From: Chamaecrista fasciculata
Taxonomy: Eukaryota > Streptophyta > Magnoliopsida > Fabales > Fabaceae
Assembly: GCA_003254925.1 (NCBI GenBank)
Contig: QANZ01007272.1
Location: 50,798-114,797, forward strand
Direction of reading: 5' to 3'
Length of the DNA: 64,000 nt
Shown here: in pieces, positions 1 through 10,451 of the stretch
Position numbering within the stretch: the first letter of the stretch is position 1
How the letters are laid out: each line of letters starts with the position of its first letter
Notes under the pieces: model-generated
Told to the model about the DNA's origin: nothing
The model's input: the letters and a program-made list of their open reading frames with translations, nothing else
The model's database searches: none
Translations under genes and position numbers: made by a program

Positions 1-318
1 TTTATTTTTTGTTTTATTTAATTAAGATTTTTATTGTTTTACTCCTCTGAAGTCATGCGCTCTGTTTTCAAAACACAGATTGTATAGGATTAACAAACCA
101 TGGTGGGAATTCCAATGCCCATGGTGTGTGTCCATGAAAGACAAGCACTAAGTTGCTTCGCAACTTTCTTCACATTTTCTACCTTGGCTTTCAGAAATCG
201 TTTAACGCAAGCATTGCTGCTCCTACAACATTCACAAAACAAAACGAAGATAGATTTAACAAGAGAGAGAGAGAGTTCATTATTATTTTCATGGTAATAG
301 TGATTACGGAAGGACTTG

Positions 319-423
319 TTAGAGAGTGAGGGGTGTTTGTTTTTGCTTTTGGATGATTTGAAGAATAACTTGGATGGCTCTTGCAATGTCAACTATGAAG
401 TCTCTCTGCTCTGTCTTGCTCAT
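319..423 (-). CDS. Candidate small-peptide ORF, 34 aa, unrecognised
   Basis: An ATG at 423-421 opens 34 codons to a TAA at 321-319. The peptide starts [18 protein letters not shown] and continues hydrophobic/amphipathic, ending in a Lys/Gln-rich tail. About 70 bases upstream on the minus strand there is a TATA-like block (491-500), preceded by a GA/CT microsatellite (528-559), so the promoter layout is plausible. A second, overlapping minus-strand frame runs 392-90 (100 codons); a possible splice acceptor (TTGTAG, around 222) lies inside it, but I found no intron that joins the two frames. I recognise no family. It could be a real small gene, an upstream ORF, or chance. Confidence 0.25.
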   Translation of the reverse strand: MSKTEQRDFIVDIARAIQVILQIIQKQKQTPLTL

Positions 424-524
424 TTTGAGAAAGAATAGAACTAAGAGAAACGCGAGAACGGATGCTTCAAACTTTAGGTTCAAGCAATTGTATAAATATA
501 CCTCTGTGTAGTAAGAGCTTCTTC

Positions 525-527
<3 letters not shown>

Positions 528-559
<32 letters not shown>
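528..559. repeat. (GA)n microsatellite
   Basis: About 16 uninterrupted GA units. It lies just upstream of the TATA-like block of the small-ORF candidate on the minus strand, where it would read as a CT-rich promoter tract. Confidence 0.9.
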
Positions 560-561
<2 letters not shown>

Positions 562-599
562 ATTGAAGACCATTTATGAGACCAAGTGGTTTGGGAATT

Positions 600-1798
600 T
601 GTTTTTTTTTCTTAAAATTAGTTTGTATTCAAATGAAGTATGACAGTTTTACGAGAAGTTTGAGTATATTCTAGTCATTAAATCATTTATAATTTTGTCT
701 TCGTTTTAAGAAAAACTTGAATGTTTTGAACGTGAAGTAATAGTTGGCCAAAAAAAAAGAACGTTAAGTAATAAATAATATTGAATTTGTTTCACAAAAA
801 ACGTTTGTTCTAGTCATTAGATGTATAATCAGTTCTTTTGAATTTAATGGCTAATCAATTCTTTTGAATTTAATTGTTAATCAATTCTTTTGAATTTGAT
901 TGTTAATAAATTCTTCTGAATTTAATTGCTAGGATATTTTTAGTGTCTCAAGTGTTACATAAACACATCAATTTGAGTTTAATTTGAGTGATATATGTGC
1001 AATTTGACATACTTTAAATAAGATTTTGAGTTTGAGACCTTGTGAATACTGCTAATTGGTAATACATGAACTTGATTTTTGCATTCAAGTGGTTTTTGTC
1101 TTTATATTTTGTCTTAAAATCATTTGATTTCAAATAAGTTATGACAATTTTATACAAAGTTTGAGGATACTATCATTTTTACACAAAGCTAAAATATTAT
1201 GGTCGTTGTACCATTTATAATTTTAACTTCGTTGTATAAAAAATTCACATGTTTCAATGGTAAAGTAATTAATAATATTGACTCAGTTTCATAGAAAATG
1301 TGAGTGTTCTGAGCTTTCGCCCTTTAAATATATAATAAATACTTTTGATTTTTTTCATTAAGAACTTGAATTTTAAATACATTTGAATTTGATTTTCAAG
1401 GTCAATTGTGTTTTTGTCTATTATTTTAAAATTGATTGTTTTCAAATAATGTATGATGGTTTTACCAATTTTTTTTGAATATTCTTAATTCTAACTGTTG
1501 GATCATTTATAATTTTGATTACNCCAATTTTTTTTGAATATTCTAAATTCTAACTGTTGGATCATTTATAATTTTGATTACATTATATGGAATATTCATA
1601 AATTAATGTTCTAACGGTTAAATAATTAATAACACTAAATTTGATTTATAGAAAAATTGAGCTTTCTATTTATAATCAATTATTTTAAATAAATTTGTCA
1701 AGAACTTAAGTGTTCTAATTAATACATATATACTTTTAAATTTGATTTTGGAGGCCAATTGATTTGTTCTTTTCTTTTTGTCTTAAAACTAGTTTATT
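600..1798. other. AT-rich intergenic DNA, no gene seen
   Basis: Stop-rich in all frames. It contains loosely repeated phrases such as 'atcatttataattttgat' and 'aattcttttgaattt', suggesting old diverged repeats. The only sharp feature is the duplication around the single N at 1523. Confidence 0.6.
1464..1581. repeat. 58-59 bp duplicated on both sides of a single N
   Basis: Positions 1464-1522 and 1524-1581 are nearly identical (one substitution and one indel) and are separated only by the N at 1523. This is what an unmerged contig overlap looks like, so the duplication is probably not real. Confidence 0.75.
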
Positions 1799-2144
1799 TA
1801 AAATTTAACACTTGACGATTTTACATGATGTTCGAGTATTCTAGTCATATGATCATTTATAACTTTGATCCTTATAAGAGATAAATATTTCAACCATAAA
1901 GTAATGGTCAAATACTCAAATTTGTCCTCATATTATAGGGGGAATTCAATTTTAGTCCTAAAATTATTTCTTTTTCGTCCGAAGTGGTCCTCAAAATATC
2001 ACTTTTGTTCCATCATTAGTCAGCAAAAAAAACATGTCTCTACACTCATCCAGATGTACTTGGAAAATGCACCTCCTTAATCCAAAAGACACAAGCAAGC
2101 TAGTCAACAATAGTGTTCCCCCTCCATAAGGCTTTGTTTGGATT
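1799..2144. repeat. 346-bp direct repeat, copy 1
   Basis: Starts taaaatttaaca and ends at ctttgtttggatt. It matches 2821-3166 at roughly 95% by eye and has the same length. No TG/CA ends are seen, so it is unlike an LTR pair. No coding potential. Confidence 0.75.
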
Positions 2145-2820
2145 CATATGACTAGTCAACAAGTGCGAATTTGGTCTTGTAACTTTGCTCCAGGTCCCAA
2201 ATCAGTCCTATAACTTTTTTTGGCTCAAATTTGGTCATGTATCTTTGCTCCAGTTCCCAAATCAGTTCTATATCTTTTTTGTCTCAGAGTTTATCCCATA
2301 TATTTTGAAAACCTCTCACCATTAGTCCTCCGTCCATTTTAAATTACAATTTAGTCTTGAAAAATTTCAAGTTCCTTTCACTTTAGTCATTGACTATCAA
2401 AATGAAAGTGGAAGAGCATCCCTGAAGATTCTCAAACCTTACATCTTGGTCCCTAATCCATGAATTCTTCATGAAATGGAATAGTAATGCAAAAACAACA
2501 CAAATTAAAAAAAATGACAGAGGGACCAAAAATGAAAATGCAAAAAATTTAAAACCCACCGGAAAATGCCTCAAACTTGCCAGAAAACATACGGAAATCG
2601 CCAAGAAACTCAAGAACTCATCCAAAAAACCCCAATCCTCATTGCAATCTCACTCAAATAATCGCCCTCAAATGCTTTATAAAAGAATTTTCGAAAATCC
2701 AAACTTTTGAGGAGGGAGGTGATAGAAGAAATGTAAGGGATTTCGGAACTTCTCCTTCGGAATCACCAAATGTAAGGGAATCTTCTATCAATTTTACAGG
2801 ACCAAATTCACACTTTAGCC
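2145..2820. mobile_element. Non-autonomous inverted-repeat element between direct repeats
   Basis: The segment between the two 346-bp repeats has inverted ends: gtgcgaatttggtcttgtaa near 2165 and its approximate complement near 2795-2815. Internal text (tggtcttgtaactttg) resembles the MITE at 12293-12759, so a Mutator-type MITE relative is likely. The left end is degraded and no clean target duplication was found. ORFs inside (for example 2471-2710) look like chance. Confidence 0.45.
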
Positions 2821-3166
2821 TAAAATTTAACAATTGACAATTTTACATGATGTTCGAGTATTCTAGTCATATGATCATTTATAATTTTGATTCGTATAAG
2901 AGATAGCTATTTCAACCATAAAGTAATGGTCAAATACTAAAATTTGTCTTCATACTATAGGGGGAATTCAATTTTAGTCCTAAACTTATTTCTTTTTCGT
3001 CTGAAGTGGTCCTCAAAATATCACTTTTGTTCCATCATTAGTCAGCAAAATAAACATGTCTCTACACTCATCTAGATGTGCTTGGAAAATGCACCTCCTT
3101 AATCCAAAAGACACAAGCAAGCTAGCCAACAATAGTGTTCCCCCTCCATAAGCCTTTGTTTGGATT
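2821..3166. repeat. 346-bp direct repeat, copy 2
   Basis: Second copy of 1799-2144, same orientation and same length. Confidence 0.75.
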
Positions 3167-4229
3167 AATGAAGGGGAGGGGGTGGGAGAGAAATGATTAA
3201 TCCCCTTATCCTCTTCTCTTTATTTGGATACTTGAAAAAACAAAGACGAGGAATGTAACTTTATTATTTTGCCCTTGTTCTTAAGATTATATAAAAATGA
3301 AAGAAATCTGATTTTTTTTTTTAAATCATTGAGTTATATTAATTCAATTACTTAACTAAAATAAATAAATTAATAAAAGTAAATTGATTTTTCAACTCCA
3401 AAAAATAAGTATTTTTATTTTATTTTATATTTTTTTTTCTAAATTAATTTAAATATAAATAAATAAATAAAGGCATTTGATGATATAGGCATTTGATGAC
3501 CAGTGTGTCGATTAGGTTTTGGTGAACTGCGTCGATTAGGTTTATATATAATGATAAGCGATTAGGTTTTGGTGAACTGCGTCGATTACATTAATTTAAA
3601 TATATATATCTTATATTATATGGTTTCACCCCTTTCTGGTCGTCCATGTTTAAAATTATAGTCTATGAAATTAAAAATAAGAGAAAATTTACTATTTAGT
3701 CTCTCTTTCTTTACTAAGTTAACAATTTAGTTCCTTAATTATTTTACATAAACGGGCACGCAAAGCCCTTAGTATATATATATTTGATTGCTCATATATT
3801 GGTGTTAAATACATTGAAGTTTTTATATATATATATAATTGTTGCTCATATTGACGTTGATATGTACGGTACATAATTGTTGGTCATATTCTCACTTGCC
3901 ATTGATATGTACTGTAGCCGTGATTGACATTCGCTAGGTTGAATTGATATATACTTAATTCACATGCTTGACTTGTAATTGTTGTCTCCATAAATTGATG
4001 ATATTACTGGTTATTATGATGATGATCTATTGTACATTAACGTTTTGTAATGGCTTTTGTGTCTCGATAAGCGAACATATATATAAATATATGTTGTGTT
4101 AATTGGTATTTTATTTTGGTGGACGATGGAGCAATTTTGGTAGACACAAAGTGAACTTGCATTTCCAATTTTTGGATATCATGTTTTGTTTGAGTTTGGC
4201 TAATGATTTAAATTACTGTTTTCCTCATT
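3167..4229. other. AT-rich intergenic DNA with small repeats
   Basis: No gene seen. A 30-bp motif (cgattaggttttggtgaact...) occurs at 3509-3538 and again at 3559-3588. Positions 3620-3740 match 57515-57635 closely (dispersed repeat). A short hairpin followed by TTAG near 3755-3772 (gggcacgcaaagccc) is weakly like a Helitron 3' end. Confidence 0.5.
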
Positions 4230-5016
4230 CCGCTTAATGTTTTGAAATCAATAATTATTATTAAGAGTTTTGAAATTTATTTTAAGATGATTTGTTAGTC
4301 ACTAAAATAACCAAATTGTAAGGTTAATAAATTTCAAATAAAGATAATTATTGAATATCGGAATATATATATATATATATGTGTGAGTTTATTGTTTTGA
4401 ACTCAATAATTATCATTAAGAATTTTAAAATTTATTTTAAGATGATTTGTTAGTCACGAAAGTGGCCAAATCATAAAGTTAATGAATTTCAAATTAAGAA
4501 AATTATTGAATGTCGGAATATATATGTATGTTTACTGTTTTGAACTCAACAATCATCATTAAGAACTTTGAAATTTTTTTTAAGTTGATTTGTTAGTCAC
4601 CAAAGTGACCAAATCTTGAACTTGATAAATTTCAAATAAAGATAATTGTTGAATGCTAACGTATATATAAATGTCTTTAGTGTTTTGAGATCCACATAAT
4701 TATCATTAAGAGTTTTGAAATTTATTTTAAGTCGATTTGTTAGTCACCAAAGTGGTCAAATCTTAAAGTTCATAAATTTCAAATAAAGGTAATTGTTGAA
4801 TGCTAACATATATATAAATGTCTTTGAGATCAATAATTATCATTAAGAATTTTAAAATTTATTTTAAGTCGATTTGTTGGTCACCAAAGTGACCAAATCC
4901 TAAAGTTCATAAATTTTAAATAAAGATAATTGTTGAATATTAATATATATATAGTCTCTATTGTTTTGAGACCAATAATTGTCATTAAGAGTTTTGAAAT
5001 TTATTTTAAGTTGATT
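4230..5016. repeat. Tandem array of ~146-bp units, about six copies
   Basis: The marker phrase attaagaRttttRaaatttattttaag recurs near 4262, 4411, 4557, 4704, 4839 and 4985, a period of about 135-148 bp. Each unit also carries gatttgttagtcac and a short (ta)n tract. The array runs straight into the single N at 5017, so its true length is unknown. Confidence 0.8.
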
Positions 5017-5017
5017 N

Positions 5018-5195
5018 GAATACCTGAAATGAGCCACATTGAAATTTTTTTCGGGTCCGGAGTGCTTTTTTACATTCTCTCTCATCTTGTGCCAAACGAT
5101 GGACTATTTTTTTGATAGTCCACCAAATGTTGGGGCTTGATTACTACACTTTAGTCCTTTTGGTCCACCATTTCGGAGGCAAAAATAGAATGGTC
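5018..5195. repeat. Copy of the Harbinger-element interior (6985-7163)
   Basis: Almost base-for-base the same as 6985-7163. It begins directly after the N at 5017 and is cut at 5196 by an LTR-like start (TGTTGGGAATTC). Confidence 0.8.
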
Positions 5196-5868
5196 TGTTG
5201 GGAATTCTAGGCGCCTAACGCAGCGGAAGCAAATATAAAAACTTAAATAAAACGCGCCAAGTCCTAAAATTCCCGACCGGATCCGCTAGTTGAATTTAAA
5301 ACCTGTTAAGATAGTGGTATACCTCACGAGTTTCAATCGGTTGGTTGTACAAGGCGCGTGCAAGGAGTCCACTCACAGCGTTCTCCCTCTGCCGGTGATC
5401 CACACGAACAGTTTTCCGGGCACCAAGGTGCTAGCCTTCCGTTCTTTTCTCCAAAAGAACCTGGGACTCGTTCTACAGTGTTTGAATTCAAGAACTCCTT
5501 CTTGAATCCAATAGCAAAAGTGGCGCACAGAAGAAAAACCCCACAAGAACTCCTTCTTGTTTTTCCTTCTCTCCCAAAAGCCCTAGTTTTAATGGTGGAA
5601 TTCGAATTTTCCTAACACCTTAGGCAAAAGTCGATTTTCCTCTCTCTAAGACTATAGTGCGATTTTTCTCTCTCTCTACGAGGAAGACAAAATCACAAAG
5701 TGAGCTAGTTGTTGGGGCAAGTCGACTTGCTCCCCTTTTAAATATAATATTTTTGGTGATTTTAATAATCCTAAATTATGATATTCCAATAATATTATAA
5801 TTATAGGACTTGAATTTCTAATTAAAATATTACCTTAATATTTCAATTTAAATTCAAAATGCAATCTC
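5196..5868 (+). mobile_element. Probable LTR fragment
   Basis: Begins TGTTGGGAATTC inside the repeat copy at 5018-5195 and is GC-richer than its surroundings. The right end is not seen; the sequence stops at the N at 5869. Open frames at 5290-5615 lack domain signals. Calling it an LTR rests on the TGTTGGG start and the abrupt interruption of the older repeat; strand is assumed. Confidence 0.35.
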
Positions 5869-5869
5869 N

Positions 5870-8800
5870 TTGTGTGAACTTTTCTGAATGGTGTGAACAA
5901 GTCAAGTTTCTTAAGTTTCTTGGATCTTGACATTATTGAAAGATAAGCCTACTGCTATTATTGATAAAAGTAGTGAGAAAAATAAGTCACACTATAATGC
6001 ATGGGCACGTTCCAACAAATTTAGCCTTATGTTGATGTGAATGATTATTGCCAACAACATTAAGACAACCATTCTACAAATTGAAAGTGTGAAGGAAACC
6101 TTCAATTTGTAGGAGAACGCTTCCACATTACAGATAAGTCACTCACTGTTAGTTTAATGGAAGAACTCGTGACCATGAAGTTTGATGGGTCGCGAGGTAT
6201 GTAAGAACATGTCATTGAGATGACTAACATTGCAGCAAGATTAAGAATCTTGGGGATGACTGTGGAAGACTCTTTTATTGTTTAATTTATTTTCAACTCA
6301 CTTCCTCTTGAATATGGGTCAATTCAGATTAATTATAAAACTATTAAGGATAAGTGGGATATTAATGAATTGACCAATAAGCTTGGTTTAAGAGGAGATG
6401 AGACTAAAGAAACATGTGAGTCATTCAGTCAGCCTCATAGGCCAAGAAACTGGAAAGGAACTTAAGTCAAAGGCCAACAAGATTAAGAAAGGAAAGACAT
6501 AAACGTAATAAATCGCTAATGCTTTAGTATCTAAGCAGAAGGATTGCATGTAATTTCCATTTGATTTTGTTGAATCTTTGCTTATAGTTCATCAGAATAT
6601 TGAATTAAGGCCCAGTTTGTTTATGCTCTGATTATAATCTGCTTTGATTATAATCGTAATAAGTATGTTCGTTTGTGTTTATTTTCTGATCAAATTATAA
6701 TCTTGATTTTTTTATAATCAAACACACCCAATTACACTTATACCCCTATATATATACCTATAATTACCTATACTATAATACATTCAATCACACATCACAA
6801 GGCTAAAATAGTAATTTACCTGAAATGGTCTACTGATTCTGTCAACGGTGGACCGAATATCGACTTGAGAATGATATCAGGCCCGATGTTCGGTCCACCG
6901 ATTCAAAAAATGGTCGACTGAATTTCAACCTGAGAATGCTATCAGGCCAGACGTTCGGTCCACCGATGCAAAAAATGGTCAACCGAATACCTGAAATGAG
7001 CTACATTGAAATTTTTTTTCGGGTCCGGAGTGCTTTTTTACATTCTCTCTCATCTTGTGCCAAACGATGGACTATTTTTTTGATAGTCCACCAAATGTCG
7101 GGGCCTGATTACTACACTTTAGTCCTTTTGGTCCACCATTTCGAAGGCAAAAATAGAATGGTCGACCAAACGAAATAAACACCTCACAAGTTGCCTATGA
7201 TTATAATCATATTTTCACGATTCCCAAGGCAAACAGTGACAAAATCTGATTTTTTTTTAAAAACAACAATCACATTCAAACACACTTTGATTATTAGTCA
7301 AATCACATCTTACTTTTTTCAACTTTTTCTTCCATTTCTACCCCTATACAATTTATCAATTTTCTTACCCTTCTATCTACCAACCACAATCATTACATAC
7401 CCATTTCAATAATTTCACACCAAATAATCAACTTTCATCCAAACACCAATACACAAATAATCAACTTTGATTATAATTATACTCTGATTATAGTCAGAGC
7501 AGATTTTATAATAAGCGCAAACGAACTGACCCTAAATGTAATAAATTGAATGATCAATCTGCTTACTTGTGGCATAAATGTTTGGGACACATATCCAAGG
7601 AAAGAATGGAAATTAAAGACTAGTAAGGAATGAAATACTTCCAAAACTAGATTTTCTGATTTTAGTTTATGTGTGAATTGCATTAAGGGAAAGCAAACCA
7701 AACATAATAAGAAAGGAGCCACAAGAAGCACAAGCTTCTTGAAATTATACACAACAATGTATGTGGACCATTTGATGTTCCATCTTTTTATGGACAAAGA
7801 TATTTCATCACCTTCACAGATGATTTTTCAAGTTATGGTTTTGTTTATTTGCTTAAAGAAAAATCTCAAGCAGCGAATGCCCTTGAGGTGTTTGTAAATG
7901 AGGTTGAAAGACAATTAGACAAAAAAGAGAAAAATGTAAGTTCTGATAGAGGTGGTGAATATTATGGAAAGCATGATGAATCAAGTCAATGTCCAGGTCC
8001 ATTTGCTAAATTCCTCGAGAAACATGGCATATGTGTACAATATACTATGCCAGACACATCTCAACAAAATGGTATGACAGGAAGGCATAATATGGACCAA
8101 CCAGAAGGGTTCTTGGTTGTGGAAAAGACCAAATGGTGTGTAAAATTAAGAAATCAATATATGGATTAAAGCAAGTTTCCAAACAATGGTATATTAAGTT
8201 CAACGATACGATAACATTTTTTGGATTTGAAGAGAATGTGGTCGATCGTTGTATTTACTGAAAGGTCAGTGGGAGCAAATTTATTTTTCTAGTTCTATAT
8301 GTTGATGATATTTTACTTGTTGCAAATGTTTTGGGCATATTATGTCAAACAAAATATTTTCTCTCGATGAATTTTGAAATGAATGAATTCTTGAGAAATT
8401 TAATATTGGATGAATGTTCAGCTGGAGTTGTTTCCATTCAAAAAGGGAAACAAATTCAATCTCAAGCAATGCCCAGAGAATGATTTAGAAAGAAAGCAAA
8501 TGGAATCAATTTCATATGCTTTTATTGCAAGCAATTTAATGTACTTGCAAACTATCAGATTCAGATTTTGCTGAATGTGTGAATAGTAGAAAAATCCACA
8601 TTTGCTTATATATTCTTATAAGCAGATGAAGCAATATCATAGAAAAGTGTAAAAGAATTTGTAATTGCTTCATCCATTATGGAAGCATAATTTGTTGTTT
8701 GCTATGAGGCAACAAATCATGCATTATGGCTGTAAAACTTTATTTCAGGACTTGAGGTTGTCGACACCATTATCAAGCCGCTGAAAATTTATGTGATAAT

Positions 8801-9600
8801 GTTGCAGCAATATTTTTCTTTAAAAAACGACAAATATTATAATGGCACAAAGCATAATGAATTAAAGTTTTTTTTTTGTTGTTAAAGAGGAAGTCAAGAA
8901 ACAAAGAGAGTCTATTATGAAATAATTGCAGATCCTTTGACAAAAGGATTACAACCAAAACCATTTAAAGAATATGTACATTGAATGGGTCTTGGTTGTA
9001 ACTTATGTTATCTTGATGATGTTGACACTCCTGAGCTCAATTAGTTTGTTTCTGACATAAATTAAAAGTGAAATTCATGTTTCTTATGATAGTGTACACA
9101 TTATGTCTATTTATGTTTATATAACAGGAAAGTCTTTACAAGACATCATAGTGGATCGGACCATGATGAAAATTAAAATTATTGTTTATGAGCCATGTAT
9201 GGTAAGTTACAGATGTTGTAGTATATGGAAGGAAATATGTTGCAAAAATGACATACGACCGTCATAACTCACATTTGATAATTTATTATACTATGTTAAT
9301 TATGATGATTGTTACTAATGAGATCTATTCTTATCTGCGCAGTATGTTTAAACTATTAAGATGTTGTACGTATTATCTATTTATAAGGCCAAATGAGAGA
9401 ATGTTAGAATGTGGCCAAATAAATAGATAAATAATAGTATTAACATTTATCTTTGATATTATATGATTAAAGATAATGATATCTTTAATATTAAGTGATC
9501 AAAGATATTATGGTTATGTTTAAAGTTTGAAAGATATTTTAATAGCTGAATAGATCTTAGCCGTGTATTTGGTTACTTGATGAATGTACCAGATTAAAGA
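5870..9600 (+). mobile_element. Decayed Ty1/Copia retrotransposon, internally deleted
   Basis: Plus-strand pieces in order: gag-like sequence (5870-6600, many stops); a gag-pre-integrase motif (LWHKCLGHISKERM, near 7567) and the integrase start (about 7670-8090; SSDRGGEYYGK then NGMTGRHN); an abrupt jump at about 8091 into reverse transcriptase (MDQPEGF, later YVDDILL near 8300); RNase H remnants to about 8990; a purine tract before TGTTAGAATGTGG at 9402, which probably starts the 3' LTR. The integrase C-terminus and the RT N-terminus are missing, so a large in-element deletion is inferred. Frameshifts and stops are common, and a Harbinger-type element (6609-7532) splits it. Not functional. 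Confidence 0.8.
6609..7532. mobile_element. PIF/Harbinger-type non-autonomous element
   Basis: Inverted ends: ggcccagtttgtttatgctc at the left against gcgcaaacgaactgacc at the right, flanked by a TAA target duplication (6606-6608 and 7533-7535). The 3-bp TAA duplication and G-rich ends fit PIF/Harbinger. Removing it restores continuity of the surrounding Copia element. Inside, a ~67-bp unit occurs twice (about 6850-6916 and 6917-6983), containing cggtccaccgat and aaaaaatggtc. No transposase is seen. The first ~210 bp resemble 34414-34620. Confidence 0.75.
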
Positions 9601-9710
9601 ATAAATTCTATTTAAATTGGTCCTCTCTCTAACCATAAAGAAGTAACACTTTATGAGAATTAGGTCAGAGAACAAACACTTTGAATCTTCCATCACTAAA
9701 GAAACTTAAG

Positions 9711-9908
9711 GACCGAATCCTTTGCATTTCCTTTTCCATGCATTTCATATGGAGTTAGAGAGACAAAAGGAAGAGGAAGAGAGAGAAAATGTGAATTCTA
9801 TGAGAAAGTAATAGATAGGAATCACACTTTCTCTTTTTCCTCTTATTTTCTCTTCATATCTCTCTCATACTCTACAAAAAATGTAGAGAAGGGAAATGTA
9901 GAGGATCA
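9711..9908. mobile_element. Short foldback MITE, degraded
   Basis: GA-rich left arm and CT-rich right arm ending in acaaaaaatgtagagaa and gaggatc. A better-preserved relative lies at 47312-47487. It sits in or next to the Copia 3' LTR region. Confidence 0.5.
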
Positions 9909-9939
9909 ATCTCCAGAAACTTGTGTACCATTAAAAATA

Positions 9940-10250
9940 GGGAAAGAGAGAGAAATCAATTTAACAAGATCAAAATCAAGATAAAAATAATTATGAGATT
10001 TCAAGAACACGAGATTTAAAGAGTTTAATTATGTTTTCAAGAACGACAAATTTAACATTTAATACTTCAAAATTTGTCCGTTAAAACTTAAAATCTAGAA
10101 AAGCAGAGACAGAAATCCAATCCAATTTCCAATAACAAAAGCATTTTGCTTTGTGTCATTCACATTACAGATCGAGTCAGCATAAACAGAGATACATAGA
10201 TGGATGACAAGTGTAACAACGTGGCCATTTATGGCCTTGCCCACCTGGCA
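9940..10250. other. Intergenic DNA upstream of the SMP gene
   Basis: AT-rich up to about 10200, then rising GC toward the promoter. No gene seen. Confidence 0.5.
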
Positions 10251-10261
10251 CACAGCAGATT

Positions 10262-10290
10262 GCCACGTGTCACCTATGTAGCCACGTGTC
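10262..10290 (+). promoter_or_regulatory. Two ABRE/G-box sites upstream of SMP
   Basis: GCCACGTGTC occurs twice, at 10262-10271 and 10281-10290, about 160-190 bases before the SMP start codon. CACGTGTC is the classic abscisic-acid response core bound by bZIP factors, and paired copies are typical of late-embryogenesis genes. A RY-type CATGCAT lies at 10354-10360 and a TATA run at about 10340-10351. This set predicts seed and ABA expression. Confidence 0.7.
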
Positions 10291-10451
10291 CTCCTCTTTC
10301 TCACCTTCATATATTCCTACCTACTCATAATATGTGAAATATATATATATACACATGCATTATATACGAACGTAAAACACATAAGATATATCTAATTTGA
10401 TATTTAGATTTTGAAAACAAGTAACAAAAAAAAGTTATATACATTATCATC

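Noticed and set aside
3750..3775. Helitron 3' end (hairpin plus TTAG)
   Set aside because: The hairpin is short and the end is not a clean CTRR; no matching 5' TC end was seen.
4230..5016. Regular repeat array considered as CRISPR
   Set aside because: Units are ~146 bp and similar along their whole length, with no repeat/spacer alternation; plant nuclear DNA.
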